Part shown: piece after piece, positions 28,235-36,303 of the stretch
How positions within the stretch are numbered: position 1 is the stretch's first letter
How the letters are laid out: every line of letters begins with the position of its first letter
Assembly: GCF_025244725.1 (NCBI RefSeq)
Contig: NZ_CP104203.1
Coordinates: forward strand, 2,976,001-3,040,000
Direction: 5' to 3'
Source: Chryseobacterium oranimense
Lineage (GTDB): Bacteria; Bacteroidota; Bacteroidia; Flavobacteriales; Weeksellaceae
Length of the DNA stretch: 64,000 nucleotides
Notes under the pieces: generated by a model
What the model was told of the DNA's origin: nothing
What the model saw: the letters and a program-made list of their open reading frames with translations, nothing else
Databases searched by the model: none
Position numbers and translations under genes: made by a program

Positions 28235-28347
28235 ATCAAGGAAAAAAGACAAGGATTTAAATCGATTGTACAGTTCATTAGTCAATAAATACAAACTGCT
28301 TGAAACAGCTGAAAAGTTGGAAAGTGAATAGGGTGAATAGCTAAAAT
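28235..28347 (+). pseudogene. Decayed 3' end of an rfbA gene
   Basis: A 22-base block (28296-28317) is identical to the 3' part of intact rfbA (24247-24268). Upstream, GAAAAAAGACAAGGATTTAAA matches the rfbA segment for EKRQGFK. Downstream the frame reads LLETAEKLESE-stop-GE-stop-LK, which parallels the RfbA ending (GEYLK) with both tyrosine codons replaced by TAG. A gap and a frame change separate the two homologous parts. The residues after LLETAEK differ from the intact gene, so it derives from another rfbA allele. Confidence 0.75.
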
Positions 28348-28415
28348 CATCAATAAATAGCAATTCTATTTTAAATATTTACAAACCATTTATCGTTATG
28401 ATTAATAGTTTCTAC

Positions 28416-28517
28416 CTATAACAACAAATACCAATACATTAGTTGTTGTTTTCTGGTTTACATCAATAATAATTCATAAACCTGAAAATGCGAAGATATT
28501 TAATTATTATAAATTTG
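28416..28517 (+). repeat. Direct repeat unit B (promoter-bearing)
   Basis: A mutated copy of the unit at 27922-28024, preceded by a degenerate hairpin (28383-28411) and ending in the wzm -7 box TAAATTTG (28510-28517). Confidence 0.6.
28510..28517 (+). promoter_or_regulatory. Candidate -7 box for the ABC exporter operon
   Basis: TAAATTTG (TAnnTTTG) lies 14 bases before the TTG start of wzm. No strong -33 element is seen in this copy. Confidence 0.5.
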
Positions 28518-28531
28518 TAAAAAAATCTACT

Positions 28532-29374
28532 TTGAAAACCGTAGTATACACATCTGATAAAAAAACACATTTTTTCCAGGAGCTTAAGTCAATTTGGCGG
28601 GATATTAAATCCTCTAATTTTTTAGCCTATCAAATGACCAAAAGAGATATACAATCTCAGCACAGACAGTCTTTGCTGGGTTTCTTTTGGATTCTGGCCC
28701 CTGTCATTATAAACTCCCTGGTTTGGTTATTCCTGAATGGCGCAGGCGTAGTAAAAGTAAGCACTCCCGACGGAACACCTTATCCTGTTTTTGTTATTTT
28801 AGGAACCACCATATGGAGTATCTTCGCTGAAACTATCCAAAGTCCTATTACTTCAGTAAATGCAGGAAAATCGATTATTTCAAAAATCAATTTCCCAAAG
28901 GAAGCGTTATTAATGAAAGGTTTTTACACCTCTATTTTCAATTTAATTATAAAAATGATTCCTATTATAGGTATTTTAATAATTTATCATATTTCTCCTT
29001 CCTGGAATTTGCTTCTTTTTCCTTTTTACATTTTAGCACTGACCATTTTCGCTTTTACCATAGGCCTGATTATTACACCGTTAGGATTAATCTATACAGA
29101 TATAAGCAAAATACTCGTTACAGGCATTCCGTTTTTAATGTATGTTACGCCTGTAGTATATGCTGTACCGGCAATAGGAGTTTTTAAATTTTTATTTAAA
29201 CTTAACCCATTAACTTATTTAATTAATGATACCCGAAATACTTTGGTAGGAGCAGAAATACATTCTTTGATGTTCACAATCATTGTAACGGCTGTCAGTT
29301 TTATTTTTTTATTAATCGGTCTGGTTATTTTTAGAAAATCGATGCCAATAGTTATTGAAAAAATTGCAGGATAA
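28532..29374 (+). CDS. wzm: Polysaccharide ABC exporter permease (Wzm-like)
   Basis: A 280-residue ABC-2 type membrane protein with about six hydrophobic helices after a ~35-residue cytoplasmic start. LLGFFWILAPVIINSLVWLF, the central KINFPKEALL loop and the late LNPLTYLINDTRN segment are typical of O-antigen and capsule exporters (Wzm, KpsM, TagG). The start is TTG, the only start placed before the conserved N-terminal region. Its stop overlaps the wzt ATG, so translation is coupled. It moves lipid-linked glycan across the inner membrane. Confidence 0.92.
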   Translation: MKTVVYTSDKKTHFFQELKSIWRDIKSSNFLAYQMTKRDIQSQHRQSLLGFFWILAPVIINSLVWLFLNGAGVVKVSTPDGTPYPVFVILGTTIWSIFAETIQSPITSVNAGKSIISKINFPKEALLMKGFYTSIFNLIIKMIPIIGILIIYHISPSWNLLLFPFYILALTIFAFTIGLIITPLGLIYTDISKILVTGIPFLMYVTPVVYAVPAIGVFKFLFKLNPLTYLINDTRNTLVGAEIHSLMFTIIVTAVSFIFLLIGLVIFRKSMPIVIEKIAG

Positions 29375-30561
29375 TGAAAAAAGATAGAGAAGTATTAGTT
29401 TCGGTACAGAATGTATCTAAAAAATTCAGTAAAAGCCTGAAGAGCTCACTTAAGTATGGTGCCTCAGATATTATCCGCAGTACACTTGGTTTATCAATAA
29501 ACAAAGAATTACGTCCCCAGGAATTCTGGGCTGTAAAAGATGTTAGCTTTGAATTAGCAAGGGGAGAATGCATTGGCTTAATTGGCCATAACGGTGCCGG
29601 AAAATCGTCTCTTTTAAAGGTTCTAAACGGCTTATATGCTCCGGATAAGGGCCAGATTGTCATGAAGGGAAAAATAGGAGCACTGATAGAATTAGGTGCC
29701 GGTTTTAACCCGATACTTACAGGCCGTGAAAATATATATAACAACGCCTCCATTTTAGGATTTACGAAAAAAGAAGTTGAAGAAAAAATACAATCTATAA
29801 TAGATTTTTCGGAAATAAGTGATTTTATAGATACTCCCGTGCAAAACTATTCCTCAGGAATGAAGGTGCGTTTAGGCTTTGCTGTTGCGGCTCACCTTGA
29901 GCCGGATATTCTTATTGTTGATGAAGTATTGGCAGTGGGAGATTTAGGCTTTGTTTTAAAATGTTTTAAGAAAATTGATGAACTTCTTCCTAATACAGCT
30001 TTAATTTTTGTTTCGCACAGCATGCCGATGATTTCAAGAATATGTAATCAGATAATCCTCATGGATCATGGAATGGTAAAGTATCAGGGAACCAATATTT
30101 CCAGTGGAATTGCTCAGTACTATGATCATTTTGATGATATGGCAACTGCAACCGTACTGGAAAGTAATAATATTACCAATATTGAAGTAATTGCTGATAA
30201 AGTTTGCAGATGGGGTCAAGAGTTGAAAATAACTCTTAAGCTGAAAATTAAAAATATTCAGCAAACACCATCTTTCTATTTTATTATTAAAGATAAGGAG
30301 CAAAGAGGCGTTGCAAGCGTCATATCACAAGAGTCAGTAAACCTTGATGGCAATGAACAAAATTTAGAAATTAATGTCACAATACCCAAAATTGAACTGA
30401 CAAATGGAACTTATAGTGTGGATTTAGCCATTTATGAAACACTATTCAGAGGACCGCTTTCCAGAATTTCTAATTTATTTACTTTCTCTGTGCAGGAAGG
30501 CTTACAAACCTGGGAAGCATTTCATTTAGAGTCGAAATGGGATGTAAAAATTATAAGTTAA
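29374..30561 (+). CDS. wzt: Polysaccharide ABC exporter ATPase with carbohydrate-recognition domain (Wzt-like)
   Basis: A 395-residue protein. The N-terminal ATPase has Walker A GHNGAGKSS (71-79), the ABC signature YSSGM (159-163), Walker B ILIVDE (179-184) and the H-loop FVSHS. From about residue 250 to the end there is a beta-rich extension like the Wzt C-terminal domain that binds the modified non-reducing end of an O-antigen before export. It partners with the overlapping permease gene. The presence of the extension implies that the glycan carries a terminal mark; which enzyme makes it is unknown. Confidence 0.92.
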   Translation: MKKDREVLVSVQNVSKKFSKSLKSSLKYGASDIIRSTLGLSINKELRPQEFWAVKDVSFELARGECIGLIGHNGAGKSSLLKVLNGLYAPDKGQIVMKGKIGALIELGAGFNPILTGRENIYNNASILGFTKKEVEEKIQSIIDFSEISDFIDTPVQNYSSGMKVRLGFAVAAHLEPDILIVDEVLAVGDLGFVLKCFKKIDELLPNTALIFVSHSMPMISRICNQIILMDHGMVKYQGTNISSGIAQYYDHFDDMATATVLESNNITNIEVIADKVCRWGQELKITLKLKIKNIQQTPSFYFIIKDKEQRGVASVISQESVNLDGNEQNLEINVTIPKIELTNGTYSVDLAIYETLFRGPLSRISNLFTFSVQEGLQTWEAFHLESKWDVKIIS

Positions 30562-30617
30562 GGTTAAAAATGAAGCACTAAATCTAAAGTAGCCAGCTTG
30601 AAAAAATATGGTAACAA

Positions 30618-31904
30618 ATGACAATTAAAAAATTAATTATATCAATTATCCCAATCTCATTAATTCCGAAGTTAAAATCTATATATTACTTTAGATATAC
30701 ACTTCATAAATATTTTAAAGGAATTAATTACAATAGGCTTACGTCCAAAGAAATCTATAACAGACAAATAAAAAATTTTGATCTGGTTATTTATGATACC
30801 GCATTTCCAAGTTTAATTTCAGGCTTTAGATATGCAGAGTTCAATGCTTTGCTTCATGCATTTGAAAACGTAAAAATAATCGTTAATCCAACAGATTACC
30901 GAATTTTGAACCAAAAAACCGAGACCCACAAAACCGACATAGATCTTTTAAAGAAAACACATCCGTTATCTTATAAAAAAACCTTTGTTGGAACAGTGCA
31001 AGATATTAAAAAAGCTAAATTTTTCTATTGCATATTCTTAAACAATATTTATGACAGTCTTCATTATCTGGAGAAAAACAAAATAAATTTCATATTTACA
31101 TTATATCCTGGTGGCGGGTTTGATACAAAGGATGAGGTTGCACTAAAAAAATTGAAAAGCGTATTATCTTCAAAATATTTCAAAGGTGTAATTGTTACCC
31201 AACAATTTACAGAAGACTTCATAGTAAAAAACTACAATTGTCCTAAAGATAAAATATTAAAAATTTTCGGTTGTATTATCCCGCAAAATTCTATTAATGC
31301 AACAAGATCAAGACACTATAACAGTTCAATGACATTACATGTATGTTTTTGTGCAGCGAAATACACCGAAATAGGAGCGGACAAGGGATATGATATTTTT
31401 ATAGAAACCGCAAAGATATTAGCATCAAAAGGGCATAATATTCATTTTAATGTTATAGGAGGATACGATAGTAAGGTTATCAGCGTTGAAGGATATGAAA
31501 AATTCTTTACTTTTCATGGATATAAAAAATATGAAGAACTGCAGCCAATATTTTTGGAACAAGATATAATCGTGTCGCCCAACAGGCCTTTTATTCTCAA
31601 TGCCGGTAGTTTTGATGGTTTTCCACTTGGAGCAGTCGTAGAAGCAGTTCTAAATGGCGTAACCCCAATTGTTACAGATGAATTAAAGCAAAACACAGTA
31701 TTTAGCAAAGATGAAGTCATTATTGTAAAACCTGACGCGGAAGAAATAGTAATGAAAATTGAAGAACTTATATCTAAGCCGGAATTGCTAAATTTAATTT
31801 CTGAAAATGCACAGAAAAAATTTCGTGAGATTTATAGTGACAGCTATCAGCTGGATAAAAGAATTGATTTTATAAAAAAACATGTATATGATACCAGTAA
31901 CTAA
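30618..31904 (+). CDS. Glycosyltransferase (GT-B, GT4-like)
   Basis: A 428-residue protein. The C-terminal half looks like a GT-B nucleotide-sugar domain: GADKGYDIFIETAKIL, the HFNVIGGYD strand, a QDIIVSPNRPF block and the GAVVEAVLNGVTPIVTDE end region where the usual E-x7-E contacts lie. The N-terminal half (about 1-200) is lysine- and asparagine-rich and not clearly assignable. Acceptor and sugar are unknown. It overlaps the next gene by 23 bases. The region is noticeably more AT-rich than the genes before it, which may reflect separate acquisition. Confidence 0.75.
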   Translation: MTIKKLIISIIPISLIPKLKSIYYFRYTLHKYFKGINYNRLTSKEIYNRQIKNFDLVIYDTAFPSLISGFRYAEFNALLHAFENVKIIVNPTDYRILNQKTETHKTDIDLLKKTHPLSYKKTFVGTVQDIKKAKFFYCIFLNNIYDSLHYLEKNKINFIFTLYPGGGFDTKDEVALKKLKSVLSSKYFKGVIVTQQFTEDFIVKNYNCPKDKILKIFGCIIPQNSINATRSRHYNSSMTLHVCFCAAKYTEIGADKGYDIFIETAKILASKGHNIHFNVIGGYDSKVISVEGYEKFFTFHGYKKYEELQPIFLEQDIIVSPNRPFILNAGSFDGFPLGAVVEAVLNGVTPIVTDELKQNTVFSKDEVIIVKPDAEEIVMKIEELISKPELLNLISENAQKKFREIYSDSYQLDKRIDFIKKHVYDTSN

Positions 31905-32970
31905 ACCTTTCCTACCACCTCAAACAGAATACCAGGAATATATAGACGGCATCTGGAAAAGAAACTGGCTTACCAATATGGGGCCACTAGCCAGCCAGCT
32001 TGAAATGGAGCTTAAAGATCATTTAAAGCTCAATCATCTGCTGTTTGTAACCAACGGAACTGTTGCCATCCAGATGGCAATAAAAGCACTGGGAATTTCT
32101 GGTGAAGTGATTACTACTCCGTTTTCTTTTATTGCAACCACCAGTTCAATTGTTTGGGAAGGATGTACGCCTGTTTTTGTTGATATAGATGCCAAAAGCT
32201 TATGTATAGATCCTAAAAAAATTGAGGAAGCCATCACGGAAAAAACCAGCGCAATTCTTGCAACCCATGTTTATGGAAATCCATGTGACGTGGAAGCAAT
32301 AGACGCAATTGCAAAGAAACATAATCTAAAAGTGATCTATGACGCAGCTCATGCTTTCGGAGTAGAAATAAACGGCAAATCTGTTTTCGAATACGGAGAT
32401 ATCTCCACCTGCTCTCTGCATGCTACAAAACTTTATCATAGCGTTGAGGGAGGTTTATTGATAACAAAGGATCCTGAATTACTAAAAAAACTGGCTTGCA
32501 TCAGAAACTTCGGAATTTCAGGCTTTGATTCATTCTCTGAATTGGGTCTTAATGGTAAAAACTCAGAATTTCATGCAGCAATGGGACTTGTTAATCTAAA
32601 ATACATTTCTCAGATACACGAAAAAAGAAAAGCACTCGCAGAACTCTACGATGAAAAACTTAAAAATTTACATGCTGTAAAACCTCTTTGGCATTCAAAA
32701 GCTAATGATAATCACTCTTATTATCCTGTTGTTTTGGAAAGTGAAGAATTATTACTGAAATTAAAAGAAGAGATGGATAAACAGGAAATTTTTACAAGAA
32801 GATATTTTTATCCGAGTTTAGCTTCCGCATTACCCTATTTGCCAAAACTGGAACTTCCTATTACCGAAGATATTGCCAAAAGGGTTTTATGTCTTCCGTT
32901 TTATTATGATCTAACTTTTGAAGAGGTTGAATATATTGCAAGATTAATGTTAAGAATACAAAATAATTAA
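31882..32970 (+). CDS. DegT-family aminotransferase, VioA-like (4-amino-4,6-dideoxyhexose)
   Basis: A PLP sugar aminotransferase of 362 residues. The start IPVTKPFLPPQTEY..WLTNMGP and the blocks VITTPFSFIATTSS, YDAAHAFGVE and HATKLYHSVEGG (PLP lysine in ATK) match the VioA group, which aminates C4 of dTDP-4-keto-6-deoxyglucose to give dTDP-4-amino-4,6-dideoxyglucose. The substrate would come from RfbA/RfbB in the same locus. The next gene is a NeuD-type N-acyltransferase, so a Qui4NAc-type sugar is likely. Subfamily assignment is from remembered similarity. Confidence 0.82.
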   Translation: MYMIPVTKPFLPPQTEYQEYIDGIWKRNWLTNMGPLASQLEMELKDHLKLNHLLFVTNGTVAIQMAIKALGISGEVITTPFSFIATTSSIVWEGCTPVFVDIDAKSLCIDPKKIEEAITEKTSAILATHVYGNPCDVEAIDAIAKKHNLKVIYDAAHAFGVEINGKSVFEYGDISTCSLHATKLYHSVEGGLLITKDPELLKKLACIRNFGISGFDSFSELGLNGKNSEFHAAMGLVNLKYISQIHEKRKALAELYDEKLKNLHAVKPLWHSKANDNHSYYPVVLESEELLLKLKEEMDKQEIFTRRYFYPSLASALPYLPKLELPITEDIAKRVLCLPFYYDLTFEEVEYIARLMLRIQNN

Positions 32971-32972
32971 CA

Positions 32973-33602
32973 ATGCTAATCGTAGGTGCTAAAGGCTTCG
33001 CTAAAGAAATCCTGGAGATTTGCCATCAGAAAAACGAATTGGAAAATCTTGTTTTCTATGATGACGTTAATGAAAACGCGGACCTTCTTTATGAAAAATT
33101 TCCTATTCTTAAGAGTATGGATACAGCGGAAGAATATTTCAGAACGATAGACCGAAGATTTACTTTAGGACTCGGAAATCCATATTTAAGAAAAAAATTA
33201 GTCGACAAATTTATCAATATTGGAGGGGAGCTTGCCTCTACAATTAGCACAAAGGCAGATATTGGATCTTACGAAGTAAAAATCAGAGAAGGTGCCAATA
33301 TTCTGGATGGAGTAAAAATTTCAAATGATGTAATGATTGGTTGCGCATCAATTATTTATTATAATTCAATTATAACTCATGATGTAAAAATTGGAGATTT
33401 TGTAGAAATTTCTCCAGATGTAAAAATATTAGGACGGGCAACAATCGGAAATTTTTGCCAGCTCGGAGCAGGTACCATTATTCTCCCCGACATAAAGATT
33501 GGAAACAATGTAATAATAGGTGCGGGAACAGTCGTTACGAAGGATTTGCCAGACAATTGTACTGCTGTGGGAATTCCCTCAAAAATTATAAAACAAAATT
33601 AA
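32973..33602 (+). CDS. NeuD/PglD-family sugar N- or O-acyltransferase
   Basis: A 209-residue acyltransferase. An N-terminal Rossmann-like domain starts LIVGAKGFAKEILEI, and a left-handed beta-helix of hexapeptide repeats runs from about residue 85 (KIREGANILDGVKISNDV ... GAGTIILPDIKIGNNVIIGAGTVVTKDL). The gene begins 2 bases after the VioA-like aminotransferase, a pairing seen in PglE/PglD and VioA/VioB. It probably acetylates the 4-amino group of the nucleotide sugar. The next gene follows directly after its stop codon. Confidence 0.85.
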   Translation: MLIVGAKGFAKEILEICHQKNELENLVFYDDVNENADLLYEKFPILKSMDTAEEYFRTIDRRFTLGLGNPYLRKKLVDKFINIGGELASTISTKADIGSYEVKIREGANILDGVKISNDVMIGCASIIYYNSIITHDVKIGDFVEISPDVKILGRATIGNFCQLGAGTIILPDIKIGNNVIIGAGTVVTKDLPDNCTAVGIPSKIIKQN

Positions 33603-34508
33603 ATGATGAGTCCCTTGGTAAGTGTTGTAATGATCACATACGGTCATGAAAATTATATCGAAGAAAGTATTAACAGCATTTTAGTTCAGGATTTTGACGC
33701 TGAAATAGAACTTATCATTTCCGATGACTGTTCTCCCGACAACACTGAAAATGTAGTAAAAAATATAATTGCCAGTCATCCAAATGGCCATTGGATAAAA
33801 TATATAAAGCATAGAGAAAACAAAGGTGCTATCCCGAATTTTGTCTGGGCACTTTCTCAGGCAAAAGGGAAATATATCGCTTTGTGCGAAGGAGATGATT
33901 ACTGGATAGACCCTTTAAAATTAAAAAAACAGGTTGGTTTTTTAGAGAAAAATCCAGAGTACAGTCTTACATTTCATAAAATCAAAGAACTTACGAACAG
34001 AAAAGAAAAATTTACGTATCCCAATCCTGACGAGGAAAAAACATATACCATTGGCGATCTTTCAAAAGAAAATTTTATCATAACTGTTTCAGTAGTTTTC
34101 AAAAAAAATATAGAAACACTACCGGACTGGCTGCAATATTCCCCTATCGGAGATTATCCGCTGCATCTGCTAAATGCCTCGCATGGCCTTATAAAATATT
34201 TTACTGATGAAATGGCAGTTTACAGAGTAGGAAGCGGAATGTGGAGCACTCAGAATACGGTAGATCAAATTGTTAACACAATGTTTTCTTTAAGATTTTT
34301 ATTACAACACTTTAAAAATAATAAAGAAGTTTTTGATAATCTTAGGCTGCAATATACTAATTTTCAAAAAGCACTTGTAAGACCTTTTGACGAAAGAAAG
34401 TTATTGGAGGCTAAAATTAAAGATTATAACTACCTTGAAAGTATAACATCTTTTAGCTTTCTTTTAAAAATGGCGAAGGTTAAAATTGTTAAGAAGTTAA
34501 AAAAATAG
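33603..34508 (+). CDS. Family 2 glycosyltransferase
   Basis: A 301-residue GT-A enzyme. The N-terminal strand SVVMITYGHENYIEESINSIL, the nucleotide-sugar motif ISDDCSPDNTE and the metal motif CEGDDYWIDPLKL (EGDD in the DxD position) are typical of GT2 transferases of capsule and O-antigen loci. The C-terminal 100 residues are basic and may lie at the membrane. Sugar and acceptor cannot be assigned. Confidence 0.87.
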   Translation: MMSPLVSVVMITYGHENYIEESINSILVQDFDAEIELIISDDCSPDNTENVVKNIIASHPNGHWIKYIKHRENKGAIPNFVWALSQAKGKYIALCEGDDYWIDPLKLKKQVGFLEKNPEYSLTFHKIKELTNRKEKFTYPNPDEEKTYTIGDLSKENFIITVSVVFKKNIETLPDWLQYSPIGDYPLHLLNASHGLIKYFTDEMAVYRVGSGMWSTQNTVDQIVNTMFSLRFLLQHFKNNKEVFDNLRLQYTNFQKALVRPFDERKLLEAKIKDYNYLESITSFSFLLKMAKVKIVKKLKK

Positions 34509-34523
34509 AAATTTGATTAACCG

Positions 34524-35120
34524 ATGATCCAAAAAATAAAAAATTATCTGCATAAAAAACTCTTCAGGATTGTTAAAGATTTTGAAGAGCTTGAAAAGAA
34601 AAAAAGTTGGTGGCGATTTACCGCGAAACCGAATATTAATATTCACCATACCTTTGCCCCTAAAGATGTAAATATATTTAAAGGAAACGAAGGAGAATTT
34701 GGAAATATTAATATTGATGAAACTTTTTTTGTGAGAGATTGCTGCAGTATTTCAGTTCTTCCGGGTGCTACACTAAACATTGGAAAAGGAGTTTTTTTCA
34801 ACAATTATTCTTCCATTAACTGTCTGGACAGTATAACTATCGGAGACAATTCTATCTTTGGAGAAGGTGTGAAAATATACGATCACAATCATAAATACGG
34901 ATTTATTCCTGATTTTTCAGTCTACAAAAATGACTATACAAAAGCACCGGTCATCATCGGTAAAAATTGCTGGATTGGCAGTAATACAGTCATTCTGAAA
35001 GGCGTGGAAATCGGAGACAACTGCATCATTGGAGCAGGATGTGTTATTCATAAATCAGTGCCCGCCAACACAATTATAAAAAACAGTCAAAATTTAATCC
35101 CTGAATCTTTACAAAAATGA
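34524..35120 (+). CDS. Left-handed beta-helix acyltransferase (CatB-like)
   Basis: A 198-residue hexapeptide-repeat acyltransferase. It contains the trimeric-acetyltransferase active-site segment KIYDHNHKYG with the likely catalytic His, then ITIGDNSIFGEG and GKNCWIGSNTVILKGVEIGDNCIIGAGCVI. The first ~50 residues lack repeats. It probably O-acetylates a sugar of the polysaccharide. The gene at 54518 is a clear paralogue. Its stop overlaps the next glycosyltransferase ATG by 4 bases. Confidence 0.85.
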   Translation: MIQKIKNYLHKKLFRIVKDFEELEKKKSWWRFTAKPNINIHHTFAPKDVNIFKGNEGEFGNINIDETFFVRDCCSISVLPGATLNIGKGVFFNNYSSINCLDSITIGDNSIFGEGVKIYDHNHKYGFIPDFSVYKNDYTKAPVIIGKNCWIGSNTVILKGVEIGDNCIIGAGCVIHKSVPANTIIKNSQNLIPESLQK

Positions 35121-36301
35121 GTGAAACAAAAAAGATATTATTAATATCCCATGAAGCATCTTTATCAGGAGCACCTATTCTGGTGCTAAGCTTATTAAAG
35201 AAATTGAAGCAGCAGAGAAAAAACTATACAATTGATGTTCTGTTATTAAGACCGGGGCAGTTATACGAAGATTTTGCAAAGCTTTCTGATAATAAAATTC
35301 TTGTTGCCAATCATTTCAACCAATCCTTATCTTTTGTAAACAGAAATTTTAAAAAATTACAGAAGGCCTTCTTTCCAAAACAGGAAAACAAAGAAGAACA
35401 AATTGAAAAAGTAACAGGGAAACTCCTTCAAAATAATTATGACCTGGTGTACGCCAATACGGCAGAAACCTTGGAATGGACAATCCCGTTTTACAAGAGA
35501 AACATTCCTACCATCGTAGCCATTCATGAGCTTACTTTTGGGATGGAAAGTTCTTATCCGAAAGATTTTATTTTAAAAAATATTTCCAATGTTTCTATGA
35601 TTATTGCAGGTTCAAATGCAGTCGCAGAGAACCTCATCAACAGATACAATGCCGATCCGAAAAAAGTAACCGCCATTCATTCTTTTGTAGATGAAAAGTT
35701 GGAAATTCAAAAAGGTAAAGAACAAATAAAAAAGGAATTAAATATCCCTGAATCCGATATAATTCTTGGTATCGCAAGCTCTCAGGAATTAAGAAAAGGC
35801 ACCGATCTTGTTCCACTTTTAGTAAAAAAGATTTCAGATAAAACAGATATTAATTTTAAATTCATCAATCTGGGTGGCTCATCCAAAAGCGGTCCTGTAA
35901 AATGTTCTAAAATTGATGCTGAAAAATTGGGTATTGAAGACAAAATAATATATGTGGATCACAATAAAACACCTAACGATTACATCAATATTTTTGACAT
36001 TTTTCTTTTGTTATCAAGAGAAGATCCTTTTCCATTGGTAATGCTGACAGCTGCAAAACTTCAGAAGCCTATTGTTGCATTTGACAAAAGCGGAGGGGCT
36101 GTAGAATTTTTAGAAAACGGTCATGGAGTTCTGGCACCTTATCTTGATCTTGATACAATGTCAGATGAAATTGTAAAACTCATGAAAGATTCCGGACTGA
36201 GAAAAACTTATGGAGAAAGTATCAATAAAAGACTGGAAAATGAATATTCTGATAAAGAACTTACCAATAAGATTTTTACACTAATTGATAGATTTCTTTA
36301 A
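35117..36301 (+). CDS. Family 4 glycosyltransferase
   Basis: A 394-residue GT-B enzyme. The start LLISHEASLSGAPILVLSLLKKL is the usual acceptor-side opening. The C-terminal nucleotide-sugar domain shows IILGIASSQELRKGTDLVPLL, FKFINLGG and REDPFPLVMLTAAKLQKPIVAFDKSG, which holds the E-rich nucleotide contact block. It retains configuration if it behaves like other GT4 members. Donor sugar is unknown. Confidence 0.87.
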   Translation: MSETKKILLISHEASLSGAPILVLSLLKKLKQQRKNYTIDVLLLRPGQLYEDFAKLSDNKILVANHFNQSLSFVNRNFKKLQKAFFPKQENKEEQIEKVTGKLLQNNYDLVYANTAETLEWTIPFYKRNIPTIVAIHELTFGMESSYPKDFILKNISNVSMIIAGSNAVAENLINRYNADPKKVTAIHSFVDEKLEIQKGKEQIKKELNIPESDIILGIASSQELRKGTDLVPLLVKKISDKTDINFKFINLGGSSKSGPVKCSKIDAEKLGIEDKIIYVDHNKTPNDYINIFDIFLLLSREDPFPLVMLTAAKLQKPIVAFDKSGGAVEFLENGHGVLAPYLDLDTMSDEIVKLMKDSGLRKTYGESINKRLENEYSDKELTNKIFTLIDRFL

Positions 36302-36303
36302 TT

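Larger units (their letters stand above)
27806..28531 (+). other. Non-coding scar between fdtB and the ABC exporter
   Basis: About 725 bases with no intact gene. In order it holds a terminator hairpin (27887-27920), a promoter (27996-28024), a stop-broken reading frame beginning ATGAATGAAACACAACAAAAG at 28041, the decayed rfbA 3' end (28235-28347), a degenerate copy of the hairpin (28383-28411), a second copy of the promoter stretch, and the wzm promoter box (28510-28517). Confidence 0.75.

Noticed and set aside
28079..28363. 94-codon minus-strand frame in the scar region
   Set aside because: It runs opposite the rfbA remnant, and its open state follows from that sequence. No start signal or family.
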